Positions 7,612 to 14,894 of a stretch of 64,000 nt of DNA are shown piece after piece (position 1 is the stretch's first letter; each line of letters opens with the position of its first letter). The translations under genes and the position numbers were made by a program. The stretch comes from Enterococcus termitis. Lineage in GTDB: Bacteria > Bacillota > Bacilli > Lactobacillales > Enterococcaceae. Below the pieces are notes generated by a model. That model was not told where the DNA came from, ran no database searches, and saw only the letters and a program-made list of their open reading frames with translations. Location: the NCBI RefSeq assembly GCF_001730305.1, contig NZ_MIJY01000002.1, positions 62,001 to 126,000 of the forward strand. Direction: 5' to 3'.

Positions 7612-9465
7612 ATGAAAATTGCAATTGTTGGCGGTGGTCCGCGAGGGCTTTCAGCGTTAGAGCGTATTATTGAGTGGTCGAGAGATGAACAAGTGGTGCA
7701 GATTACTATGTTTGATCCTTATGGTCCCGGCGGAAAAGTTTGGCGAATTGATCAACCACTATCATTATTGATGAATTCTGTTGTATCCCATGTTACGTTA
7801 TTTACAGATGAAACACTAAGTACGAATGGACCTGTTGCTAAAGGACCGAATCTGTACGAATGGATAAAAGAAGAAGCCATTTCCTTCATCAGAGACAAAA
7901 ATATTGAAAATAGTACAGCTTTCATTGAAGAGTGTGAGCAATTAGGTCCAAATGATCACTGCTCCCGCGCACTTTATGGTGTATATCAACAATGGTTTTA
8001 CCACCATGTACAAACAAGAATGACGGAGCAGACATCCGTAAAGTTTTTCAAAGATACTGTGCGTGCGGTAAGAAGCGAAGCGGATTTCTTTCAGGTGTAC
8101 ACAAGAGCTGTGGAAACGACAGCTGATCAGGTCATCTTAGCTTTGGGACACCAAGAAAATGAATTGACTGGGGAAACGAAAACCTTAGCTGCTTATGCCA
8201 GTGAACATCGTCTATATTATTCTTCTCCCAAAAATGCTGCAGATGCTCCTACAGAAGCGATTAAAGAAGGAGAACCTTTGATTATTAGAGGGTTAGGATT
8301 GGCCTTTTTTGATTACCTCACATTACTAACCAGTGATCGTGGCGGATTTTATGAGGAAAAGGCAGGTAAGTTAGTGTACCATCCTTCTGGTAAAGAGCCA
8401 AAAATTATTGCAGGATCAAGACGAGGGGTTCCTCATCATGCCAGAGGTTTAAATCAAAAAGGCTATGGAGAAGAATACCAGCCACGTTTTTTAAAAGAAA
8501 AAAGTTTGAATCGTTTTAAACGTAAAAATAATCTATCTGCAGAACAATTCTTTTTTTTACTAAAGAAAGAAGTTGAATTTGCATATTATTCTACATTGCT
8601 CAAGGAACAATACCCTCATGCGAATTTAAAGAAATTTACAGAAGAGTTTACGAGAGCAAAAGGAGCAGCAGCTGTCTTGAAAAAATTTGGTATAAAAGAA
8701 GAGGCATACTGGGATTGGACAGTTGTTGAACAGCCGAAGCGATTGGTGAAATCTGAAGAGTCTTTTCAAACATTTTTGCTGGACTATCTATCGTGGGATT
8801 TTGAAACTGCTAAAAAAGGAAATTTGTTTGGTCCATTTGCGGCTGCTTTAGATAGTTTGAAAGATTTACGGGATGAAGTACGATTTATGCTGGATCATGA
8901 TCTTTTTACGGATGATGAGTATAAAAGCTGGCTTTTAGATTGGTTTACACCGTTGAATGCATTTTTATCGATCGGTCCACCGCTTGAAAGAATCGCTGAG
9001 TTAGAGGCATTGATCGAAGCTGGGGTTGTAACGATTTTATCTGATGTGATGGAAATTAAAGCACAAAATGAGAAGTTCATTGCTTTTTCACAGAGACAGA
9101 AAAAAGAATATGCGGCCCATTTTCTAATCGAAGCGCGTTTGTCATCCACAACGAATCAGCTGAGTTTAAATCCGTTGGTACAGCAGCTTTTGAATGATGA
9201 GCTGGCAACGATTCATCAACTAAGACTAGCTTCTGGTGAGGTCTATCAAACAGGAGCGCTGTTAGTAGAACGAAAAACCAATCAGTTGATCGGAAAAAAC
9301 GGTAAAATGATAGCAGGCTTGTTCTGTTACGGAATTCCAACAGAAGGCGTTCACTGGCTGACAGCTGCAACGGCTAGACCTGGAACGGATCCGTGGAATT
9401 TAAGAGAAGCAGATCTAATAGCTGAAACAATCTTTAATCATTTTGATTCACTAAGCAAACGATAG
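7612..9465 (+). CDS. FAD/NAD(P)-binding protein (NAD_binding_9 type)
   Basis: A 617-residue protein starting with a Rossmann dinucleotide motif (IAIVGGGPRGLSALERI, residues 3-19; GxGxxG variant) followed by MFDPYGPGGKVWRIDQP, typical of FAD/NAD(P)-binding proteins of the NAD_binding_9 family. A second nucleotide-binding-like segment LIIRGLGLAFFDYL occurs near 224-237. Members of this family have been little characterised; some resemble flavin monooxygenases or adenylate-forming cluster enzymes. Substrate unknown. RBS AAAGGAGGG precedes ATG 7612. A small gene follows, almost abutting. Confidence 0.75.
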   Translation: MKIAIVGGGPRGLSALERIIEWSRDEQVVQITMFDPYGPGGKVWRIDQPLSLLMNSVVSHVTLFTDETLSTNGPVAKGPNLYEWIKEEAISFIRDKNIENSTAFIEECEQLGPNDHCSRALYGVYQQWFYHHVQTRMTEQTSVKFFKDTVRAVRSEADFFQVYTRAVETTADQVILALGHQENELTGETKTLAAYASEHRLYYSSPKNAADAPTEAIKEGEPLIIRGLGLAFFDYLTLLTSDRGGFYEEKAGKLVYHPSGKEPKIIAGSRRGVPHHARGLNQKGYGEEYQPRFLKEKSLNRFKRKNNLSAEQFFFLLKKEVEFAYYSTLLKEQYPHANLKKFTEEFTRAKGAAAVLKKFGIKEEAYWDWTVVEQPKRLVKSEESFQTFLLDYLSWDFETAKKGNLFGPFAAALDSLKDLRDEVRFMLDHDLFTDDEYKSWLLDWFTPLNAFLSIGPPLERIAELEALIEAGVVTILSDVMEIKAQNEKFIAFSQRQKKEYAAHFLIEARLSSTTNQLSLNPLVQQLLNDELATIHQLRLASGEVYQTGALLVERKTNQLIGKNGKMIAGLFCYGIPTEGVHWLTAATARPGTDPWNLREADLIAETIFNHFDSLSKR

Positions 9466-9493
9466 TTACTTGAAAATGAAAGAGAGAGTTTTT

Positions 9494-9724
9494 ATGCACA
9501 GTGGACAACAGAAATTTTTAGGATTTTTCTTAGATAATACCTTGCCAGAAAAACAAGACGAGGCAAAAAAATTACTTATGCAAAGCTTTGCTGATCAGCA
9601 AAGCCGAAAAATGACGCTGGCTGATTTTAATGAACTACAAGCAAAAGTTTTACCTTTAGTTAAGCCTGAGAAATTGGAAGAAGTCAAAGGAGCAATGGCA
9701 CATTTTTCAAGAAATCTATCATAA
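9494..9724 (+). CDS. Small hypothetical protein
   Basis: A predicted 76-residue soluble, charged, probably helical protein (MHSGQQKFLGFF ... AHFSRNLS). No family recognised. The frame opens at TTG 9470, but GAAAGAGAGAG at 9478-9487 fits ATG 9494 better. It follows the FAD protein by 28 bases and has a strong terminator after it, so the two probably form one transcript. The function may be linked to the FAD protein, but nothing in the sequence shows this. Confidence 0.65.
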   Translation: MHSGQQKFLGFFLDNTLPEKQDEAKKLLMQSFADQQSRKMTLADFNELQAKVLPLVKPEKLEEVKGAMAHFSRNLS

Positions 9725-9732
9725 ATAATAGC

Positions 9733-9772
9733 AAAAATCAGCAGATCAAAATAATGATCTGCTGATTTTTTG
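9733..9772 (+). terminator. Terminator
   Basis: AAAAATCAGCAGATCA (9733-9748) and its exact complement TGATCTGCTGATTTTT (9755-9770) form a 16-bp stem with a 6-base loop and a T tail. Ends the FAD protein transcript. Confidence 0.9.
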
Positions 9773-9876
9773 CTTTGTAAGTAAGTGAAATGAGCTGATG
9801 TTGAAAAGTACGAGACTTTCGAAGAAAGTGTCGATCATATCTTTTGAGATCAAAACGCTTCATTCCGCTTTTCTTT

Positions 9877-10044
9877 TTAACGTGAAATGCGTTTGCGCAT
9901 TGCTTTTTTACGGTTTTCCTCAATCATATCTTCTTTTTCTTCAATCGGATCGATAACCGTCTTTTTGATTGTTGTAGCAAGACCGACAACTGCGGCACAT
10001 GTTACGGCAGTTCCGACAAGCATACCTGAAATGAATTTTTTCAT
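9877..10044 (-). CDS. DUF3042 family small membrane protein
   Basis: A 55-residue protein: hydrophobic N-terminus (MKKFISGMLVGTAVTCAAVVGLATTIKK, split here by description) then the conserved segment VIDPIEEKEDMIEENRKKAMRKR. This matches the short DUF3042 proteins of lactic acid bacteria, with one membrane helix and a basic cytoplasmic tail. Function unknown. The frame extends 10 codons further upstream, but AAGGAGAA just before the ATG at 10044 fixes the start. It is transcribed alone on the minus strand. Confidence 0.82.
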   Translation of the reverse strand: MKKFISGMLVGTAVTCAAVVGLATTIKKTVIDPIEEKEDMIEENRKKAMRKRISR

Positions 10045-10139
10045 ACGTATTCTCCTTTCATAACTTTTACACACCTCTATTATGAACCAAAAGTGAGAAA
10101 AAATCCAATGGATAGAAATAAATGCTTCAATTTTTCCAG

Positions 10140-11057
10140 TTATAAAACAGAATCAGAATAATAAAGGTTTAAAAGAATATTTTGCTTATGATTTCCAAAG
10201 TTTTCACCAAACAAAGTAATCCCCCCTTTATTAGCTGCATCTTGTTCAATTTCAAACCGTAATTTGATAAAAGGATTATTTTCCAAATCTAGATCCTTGA
10301 TTGTGATATCAGAATGCTTTTCTCCGTCAATACCAGTGTCTAAGCTGTTGATCCGTAGGTGTTTTAACAAACCATACTGACTGAAATGATCATCCCACCA
10401 GTCAGGTGTATAGTTTCCTCTAGTATCTGAAAAATTACCTGGAACTGTATAAACAGCGACTTTTTGATCATTGATATAAATCGAAATATCACTAGGCCAA
10501 ATATTATTGGACAAAGGAAATTCAGAAGAGACTTCAAAGCTGATATCCAAAAGTTCGGGAATTTGATGTTCTTGAAGTAAATTGGGTACTTTGTATTCCA
10601 CAAACCCTTCAGAAAACCAAAGCAAAGAAGCATCCACACGGTGACTATCCATAAAATATTTCGGTTCATCTGCCTTACCAACAATCGCTGTGGCAGTAGC
10701 AAGTCCGCAGGTGGGCTTGATCTCAAAATCAGTGAAATGACCAATTTTTAAATCGGTTGTGTGAAGTTTATACGCATGATAAATCTGTTCAGGAAAACGA
10801 ATATGAATATCGTCGATACTCAAAAAAATCATTTTTTGCACACCTGATTTTCCTGGTATTCTCTCTGATTTAACAATACCTGCTTGTTCTAATTTTTGAA
10901 TATGGCGTGTGATAATGGCATTACTTAAGCCCATTTTTTCTGCCAATTGACTCATGTTCATCTTCTTTTTCCCAATCAATTGAATCATTGTTAAGCGGGT
11001 TTCGCTGGCGAGTGCTTCGTAGACCTTTAATGAATGTTTACTGATATCCAACTCCAT
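10140..11057 (-). CDS. ArsR-type HTH regulator of the galactoside locus
   Basis: A 305-residue protein with an N-terminal winged-helix domain of ArsR type (about 8-80: ASETRLTMIQLIGKKKMN, then MSQLAEKMGLSNAIITRHIQKLEQAG) and a long C-terminal region (about 100-300) likely to sense a ligand. There is no cysteine-rich metal site, so a sugar ligand is more likely than a metal. It is divergent from the binding-protein/permease/GH2 operon and separated from it by 242 bases rich in repeated AGTTAAA sites (see separate entries). It most likely controls that operon and its own expression. Whether it activates or represses cannot be seen. Confidence 0.8.
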   Translation of the reverse strand: MELDISKHSLKVYEALASETRLTMIQLIGKKKMNMSQLAEKMGLSNAIITRHIQKLEQAGIVKSERIPGKSGVQKMIFLSIDDIHIRFPEQIYHAYKLHTTDLKIGHFTDFEIKPTCGLATATAIVGKADEPKYFMDSHRVDASLLWFSEGFVEYKVPNLLQEHQIPELLDISFEVSSEFPLSNNIWPSDISIYINDQKVAVYTVPGNFSDTRGNYTPDWWDDHFSQYGLLKHLRINSLDTGIDGEKHSDITIKDLDLENNPFIKLRFEIEQDAANKGGITLFGENFGNHKQNILLNLYYSDSVL

Positions 11058-11115
11058 AAAGAACCTCCTCGATTATTTATTTTACTTTTTAGTTAAATAA
11101 ACGTTTGTTTTATAT

Positions 11116-11144
11116 AGTGTACCATATCTCTTGTTTAACTTCAA
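11116..11144 (-). promoter_or_regulatory. Promoter of the ArsR-type regulator
   Basis: On the minus strand TTGAAG (complement of 11139-11144) and TACACT (complement of 11116-11121) are 17 bases apart, with a TGG extended -10. An AGTTAAACAA-type half-site covers the -35 region (11131-11141). Confidence 0.5.
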
Positions 11145-11176
11145 TGTAAATCATAGGAAATATTGTTTTAATAGTG

Positions 11177-11205
11177 TTGACAACGCTTTCTTTAAGTGGT
11201 ATTTT
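11177..11205 (+). promoter_or_regulatory. Promoter of the galactoside operon with overlapping cre-like site
   Basis: TTGACA (11177-11182), a 17-base spacer and TATTTT (11200-11205) make a strong sigma-A promoter. The sequence TTGACAACGCTTTCT (11177-11191) fits the CcpA cre consensus WTGNAANCGNWNNCW with one mismatch (C for the first A) and covers the -35. Catabolite repression by CcpA is inferred. Confidence 0.6.
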
Positions 11206-11299
11206 ATTATCGAGTTAACGTTTTTGTTTTTATTTAACTTAATTGTTAATCATTATTTTTTTTGTTATATCTATTAGTTAAAGAAAGGTGAGGAAAAGC

Positions 11300-12565
11300 G
11301 TGAGAAGAAAATTGATTTTGGGAGTATCGATAGCTTTATTAGGAGGATTATTGCTTGCTGGTTGCGGCGGTTCTAAAGGAGATGGAGCCAGTGGTGCAAA
11401 AGAGATCACATTTTGGAATCCGTTCACGGGTGCGGATGGCTCAAACATGAAAAAAATGATTGATGAGTACAATAAGACGAATCCAGAATTTAAGATAAAA
11501 AATGTGTCACTTAAAGAAACTGATTTATACGCAAAAATCCCGACTGTTGTGAATTCTGGAAAGAATATCCCAGATTTAACGATTGTTCATGCGGAACGAA
11601 TCAAACAGTTTAAAGATAATGGAATGCTAAAAACTTATGATGGAGTTTTGCAGGAATTTCCAGACATCAAGGCTGAAAATTATGTGGCAGAAGCTTGGAA
11701 TTTAGGAGAGATCGATGGTGAGCGCTATAGTTTACCTTTAGATATCCATAGTTGGGGAACCTATTATAATAAGGATTTATTGAAAAAATATGCTCCAGAT
11801 GCTCTAGATGATGATATTTTAACTTATGATGAGATAATCGCTGCTGGTGAAAAAGCGAAAGCTGATGATGTTCGTGGAATTGCAGTTACTTGGGTAAAAC
11901 CCAATTATTTATCCTTGATGGCACAATACGGCGGGGAACTGACAAGTGATGGGACAGCACCAACGTTAGATATTACAGAAGGAAAGCAAGCGTTTGATAT
12001 GTGGAATAACATGTATGAAAAAGGTGTAACTACACAAGACGGTGAAGATCCAACACAATTGTTTTTAAGTGAAAAATTACTCTTTTTCCCAGAAGGTATT
12101 TGGATCCAAAATAATATCAAAAACGCTACATTCGAGTGGGGCTTGACCAATTCGCCTCAATTAAGTAACGACCTTTCAAAAACAATCAATTGGGCATCCT
12201 CGCATCAATTTGTGATGTTTAATTCTAAAGACAGAAGTGAAGATAAAGAAAAAGGGATCGGAAACTTTATCGACTGGCTACGTGATAATTCTCTGGAATG
12301 GGCAAAAGCTGGACAAAATCCTGCAACCCTAAGTCTTTTAGAGGATTCAGAATATATGGAAATGCCGCAATCTTTATTCTTAAAAACAAAAGAAGAGCAG
12401 GAAACATTAAAGATTTTCGACTACAAATACAATGGCTATGTTTCTGAATACTTAGATGCACATGGTTTTGATACGATTTTTGGCAAAGTACCCGTTGCAG
12501 ATACGATGAAAGATATGCAAAAAGAAATTTCAGATAAAATCGCTAAAGATGACTCGGGCAAGTAA
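11300..12565 (+). CDS. Sugar ABC transporter substrate-binding lipoprotein
   Basis: A 421-residue extracellular solute-binding protein (family 1). It has a lipoprotein signal: basic start, hydrophobic core, and lipobox LAGC with the lipidated Cys22. The mature protein begins ITFWNPFTGADG, usual for sugar-binding proteins, so it should bind an oligosaccharide or galactoside at the outer membrane face. Two GTG codons are possible (11288, 11300); AAGGTGAGGA at 11285-11294 is the Shine-Dalgarno for GTG 11300. First gene of the operon; the permeases follow after a hairpin-containing gap. Confidence 0.9.
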   Translation: MRRKLILGVSIALLGGLLLAGCGGSKGDGASGAKEITFWNPFTGADGSNMKKMIDEYNKTNPEFKIKNVSLKETDLYAKIPTVVNSGKNIPDLTIVHAERIKQFKDNGMLKTYDGVLQEFPDIKAENYVAEAWNLGEIDGERYSLPLDIHSWGTYYNKDLLKKYAPDALDDDILTYDEIIAAGEKAKADDVRGIAVTWVKPNYLSLMAQYGGELTSDGTAPTLDITEGKQAFDMWNNMYEKGVTTQDGEDPTQLFLSEKLLFFPEGIWIQNNIKNATFEWGLTNSPQLSNDLSKTINWASSHQFVMFNSKDRSEDKEKGIGNFIDWLRDNSLEWAKAGQNPATLSLLEDSEYMEMPQSLFLKTKEEQETLKIFDYKYNGYVSEYLDAHGFDTIFGKVPVADTMKDMQKEISDKIAKDDSGK

Positions 12566-12591
12566 ATGCTGTGTTGATGTGAATCGATAAA

Positions 12592-12666
12592 AATCAAAGG
12601 CTGAGATAAAAGCTGAATGCACGAACTGTATGTGAATTGAAAGATCTTTTGTCTTAGCCTTTGTAT
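12592..12666 (+). terminator. Stem-loop between binding protein and permease genes
   Basis: CAAAGGCTGAGATAAAAG (about 12596-12613) can pair with CTTTTGTCTTAGCCTTTG (about 12647-12664). The T run after it is poor. It is more likely a processing or partial-termination element that keeps the binding protein mRNA more abundant than that of the permeases. Confidence 0.5.
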
Positions 12667-12694
12667 GTAAGATTATAGAAAAGGAGTCATTTTT

Positions 12695-13600
12695 ATGCAG
12701 TCTGCTATCCGGTTAAAAGGAAAAACAAGCAAGAAGGAACGAAAATTTTTACCTTGGCTTTTTTTAGCACCTCATTTGTTGATATTTGCGATTTTCTTTT
12801 TGATTCCAGTATTATTCGGAATTTATATTTCGTTAACAAATTGGGATTTAGTGAATGCGCCAACATTTGTTGGTTTAGATAACTATAAGGAGCTATTACT
12901 TAATCAAGACTCGACATTCTATACCCAATTTCATAATGGCTTCAAGAATACATTTTTATTTGTGCTCTTTTCAGTCCCGTTTTGTATCATGGTCCCGTTG
13001 CTGATTGCAGCAGCTTTAAATGCGAAACCTAAATTAGGTAAATTATTCCAATCTATTTTTTATTTGCCTTCTCTGTTTGCGATTTCGGCAGTAGTGATTA
13101 TTTGGACACTGATTTTTAATGTAACGTATGGACCAGTTAATAATATATTCAATGTAGATACGGTTTGGCTGGGAACACAGCCTTATGCTTGGATTACTTT
13201 AGTTGTGGTGACAGTTTGGTGGACGATTGGTGGAAATATGGTGATTTATCAGGCGGCTTTGAACGGAATTTCAAAAGATTTTTATGAAGCTGCAGATATT
13301 GATGGTGCAACCTCGGTTCAGAAATTTTTTAAAATCACCTTGCCTAGCATCAAAGGTCAAATTCTTTATACAGTAGTTATGACAACGATTGCTCAGTTTA
13401 ATGTTTATGGACAACCGCTGATGCTGACAGCTGGCGGACCGAATAATTCAACCCGGGTACTGTTGATGTATATTCAGCAAAATGCGTTTGGCTCTGGCCA
13501 ATCGATTGCTGGGATTGCATCAGCAATGGCTGTTCTTCTGGGGATCTGTATTATGATCGTGGCAGCTCTTCAATTTAAGATTTTAAATAAAAAAGATTAG
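12695..13600 (+). CDS. Sugar ABC transporter permease (MalF/UgpA type)
   Basis: A 301-residue inner-membrane permease with about six hydrophobic helices. The EAA loop, which docks to the ATPase, is at 198-217 (EAADIDGATSVQKFF then KITLP), with the expected Gly. It pairs with the next gene to form the channel for the sugar bound by the lipoprotein. RBS AAAGGAG precedes ATG 12695. It contains the N-terminal cytoplasmic tail (KTSKKERKFLPW) seen in family members. No ATPase gene is found in the operon. Confidence 0.92.
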   Translation: MQSAIRLKGKTSKKERKFLPWLFLAPHLLIFAIFFLIPVLFGIYISLTNWDLVNAPTFVGLDNYKELLLNQDSTFYTQFHNGFKNTFLFVLFSVPFCIMVPLLIAAALNAKPKLGKLFQSIFYLPSLFAISAVVIIWTLIFNVTYGPVNNIFNVDTVWLGTQPYAWITLVVVTVWWTIGGNMVIYQAALNGISKDFYEAADIDGATSVQKFFKITLPSIKGQILYTVVMTTIAQFNVYGQPLMLTAGGPNNSTRVLLMYIQQNAFGSGQSIAGIASAMAVLLGICIMIVAALQFKILNKKD

Positions 13601-13610
13601 GAGCTTTCAT

Positions 13611-14453
13611 ATGAAAAAGAAAAAAGTTTTAAGCTCAAAAGTTTTATCATTACTCTTTTTACTCTTGATGGCTATTATCTGGCTGATACCGATTTTATGG
13701 GGTGTGGTTACATCTTTTAAATCTGAAATGGAATTAATGACTGCTGGATTTAGATTTTTACCTATTGAATGGGTAATGAGTAATTATACAGAGTTGCTCT
13801 TTGATAATTCTAGTACTCCTTTAGTACGGTGGTTTATGAATTCATTGCTTATCTCGGTCAGTCACACGTTACTTGTTTTAATTGTCGTTTCATTATCGGC
13901 CTTTTCGTATAGCCGGCTGAATTTTAAAGGAAAGAATGTGCTGTTTTCATTTTTGATGGCAACTATGATGTTTCCAAGTGTTGTAAATTTGATTCCGCTA
14001 TATAAAATCATCGATATTTTTGGCTGGGTCAATTCACCGTTGGCCATGATCGTACCTGGAGCAGCCGGTGTGTTTAATATTTTCTTAGTGAAACAATTCA
14101 TGGATAATATTCCCAAAGAATTCGATGAAGCAGCACGAATTGATGGAGCAGGTGAGTTCTCTATCTTTTTGAAAGTTATTTTACCATTGATGAAACCAGT
14201 GTTGTTGGTCGTGGCACTATTCTCATTTACAGGATCATGGAATGATTTTTTATGGCCGTCGATCGTTTTTAATGATATAGATAAAATGCCAATCACCCCA
14301 GGGCTGCAACTTCTTCAAGGAATGTATCAAGCGCAGCCGACCTTATTGATGGCCGGAGCATTAGTTGCAATCATACCGACATTTGTCTTGTATTTATTTG
14401 CCCAGAAGTATTTCTTAGAATCTATGTCATTATCAGCAGGAGTGAAAGGATAA
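13611..14453 (+). CDS. Sugar ABC transporter permease (MalG type)
   Basis: A 280-residue permease with six hydrophobic helices and the EAA loop at 173-192 (EAARIDGAGEFSIFLKVILP). It is the partner of the upstream permease, 10 bases away. The C-terminal block FVLYLFAQKYFLESMSLSAGVKG is the standard ending of MalG-like carbohydrate permeases. Its last codons overlap the start of the next gene (ATG at 14453 inside TAATGA), implying coupled translation. Confidence 0.93.
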   Translation: MKKKKVLSSKVLSLLFLLLMAIIWLIPILWGVVTSFKSEMELMTAGFRFLPIEWVMSNYTELLFDNSSTPLVRWFMNSLLISVSHTLLVLIVVSLSAFSYSRLNFKGKNVLFSFLMATMMFPSVVNLIPLYKIIDIFGWVNSPLAMIVPGAAGVFNIFLVKQFMDNIPKEFDEAARIDGAGEFSIFLKVILPLMKPVLLVVALFSFTGSWNDFLWPSIVFNDIDKMPITPGLQLLQGMYQAQPTLLMAGALVAIIPTFVLYLFAQKYFLESMSLSAGVKG

Positions 14454-14869
14454 TGAGTCGAAAAACAGAACGAATCTTGGTTAGGTTGTTAGGCTGCTGG
14501 CAAGTGATCGATGGTGTGATCACCATTCTCTTATACAGCATGTATAAAAGAAATCAATTAAGCGGAGTTACTAATCTATCAAATGAACACGCGAAAGCGA
14601 TCGATGCAGCGTTTGGCAATATATTTATTTTTATCGCAATGTTTGGAACGTTGCTGATCGGCTGTGGTTTGTTTAATTTAGTAGTTGCAAAAAGATATAT
14701 CAAAGATAATCAAATGAATCAAAAAGTTGGTATCTGGTTGATCGCCTTAAGTATCTTTTCTTATTTTTCAATGGATCTGTTGAGTGTTGTGTTAGGAATG
14801 AGCGCGGCAGTTATTTTACTATCGAAAAATAAAGGAATTCGGCGGCACCAAGAGCTTACAACCGGCTGA
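14453..14869 (+). CDS. Small membrane protein of unknown function in the galactoside operon
   Basis: A 138-residue protein with three to four predicted hydrophobic segments (about 10-30, 55-80, 92-125) separated by short basic loops. No recognised family. It begins within the stop of the upstream permease gene and is followed 25 bases later by the first GH2 gene, so it is co-transcribed and probably coupled. Possible roles include assisting the transporter, but the sequence does not show this. Confidence 0.75.
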   Translation: MSRKTERILVRLLGCWQVIDGVITILLYSMYKRNQLSGVTNLSNEHAKAIDAAFGNIFIFIAMFGTLLIGCGLFNLVVAKRYIKDNQMNQKVGIWLIALSIFSYFSMDLLSVVLGMSAAVILLSKNKGIRRHQELTTG

Positions 14870-14894
14870 TTTAAAAGAAAGTTGAGTGCAGTTG

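Larger units (their letters stand above)
11091..11285. promoter_or_regulatory. Four AGTTAAA-type candidate operator sites
   Basis: The motif AGTTAAATAA recurs in the divergent intergenic region: AGTTAAATAA at 11091-11100, TTGTTTAACTT at 11131-11141 (inverted), TTATTTAACTT at 11230-11240 (inverted), and AGTTAAAGAA at 11276-11285. The second overlaps the regulator's -35; the third lies just downstream of the operon promoter; the fourth overlaps the 5' leader next to the RBS. This placement suits a DNA-binding regulator acting on both promoters, most simply the ArsR-type protein. Confidence 0.45.
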
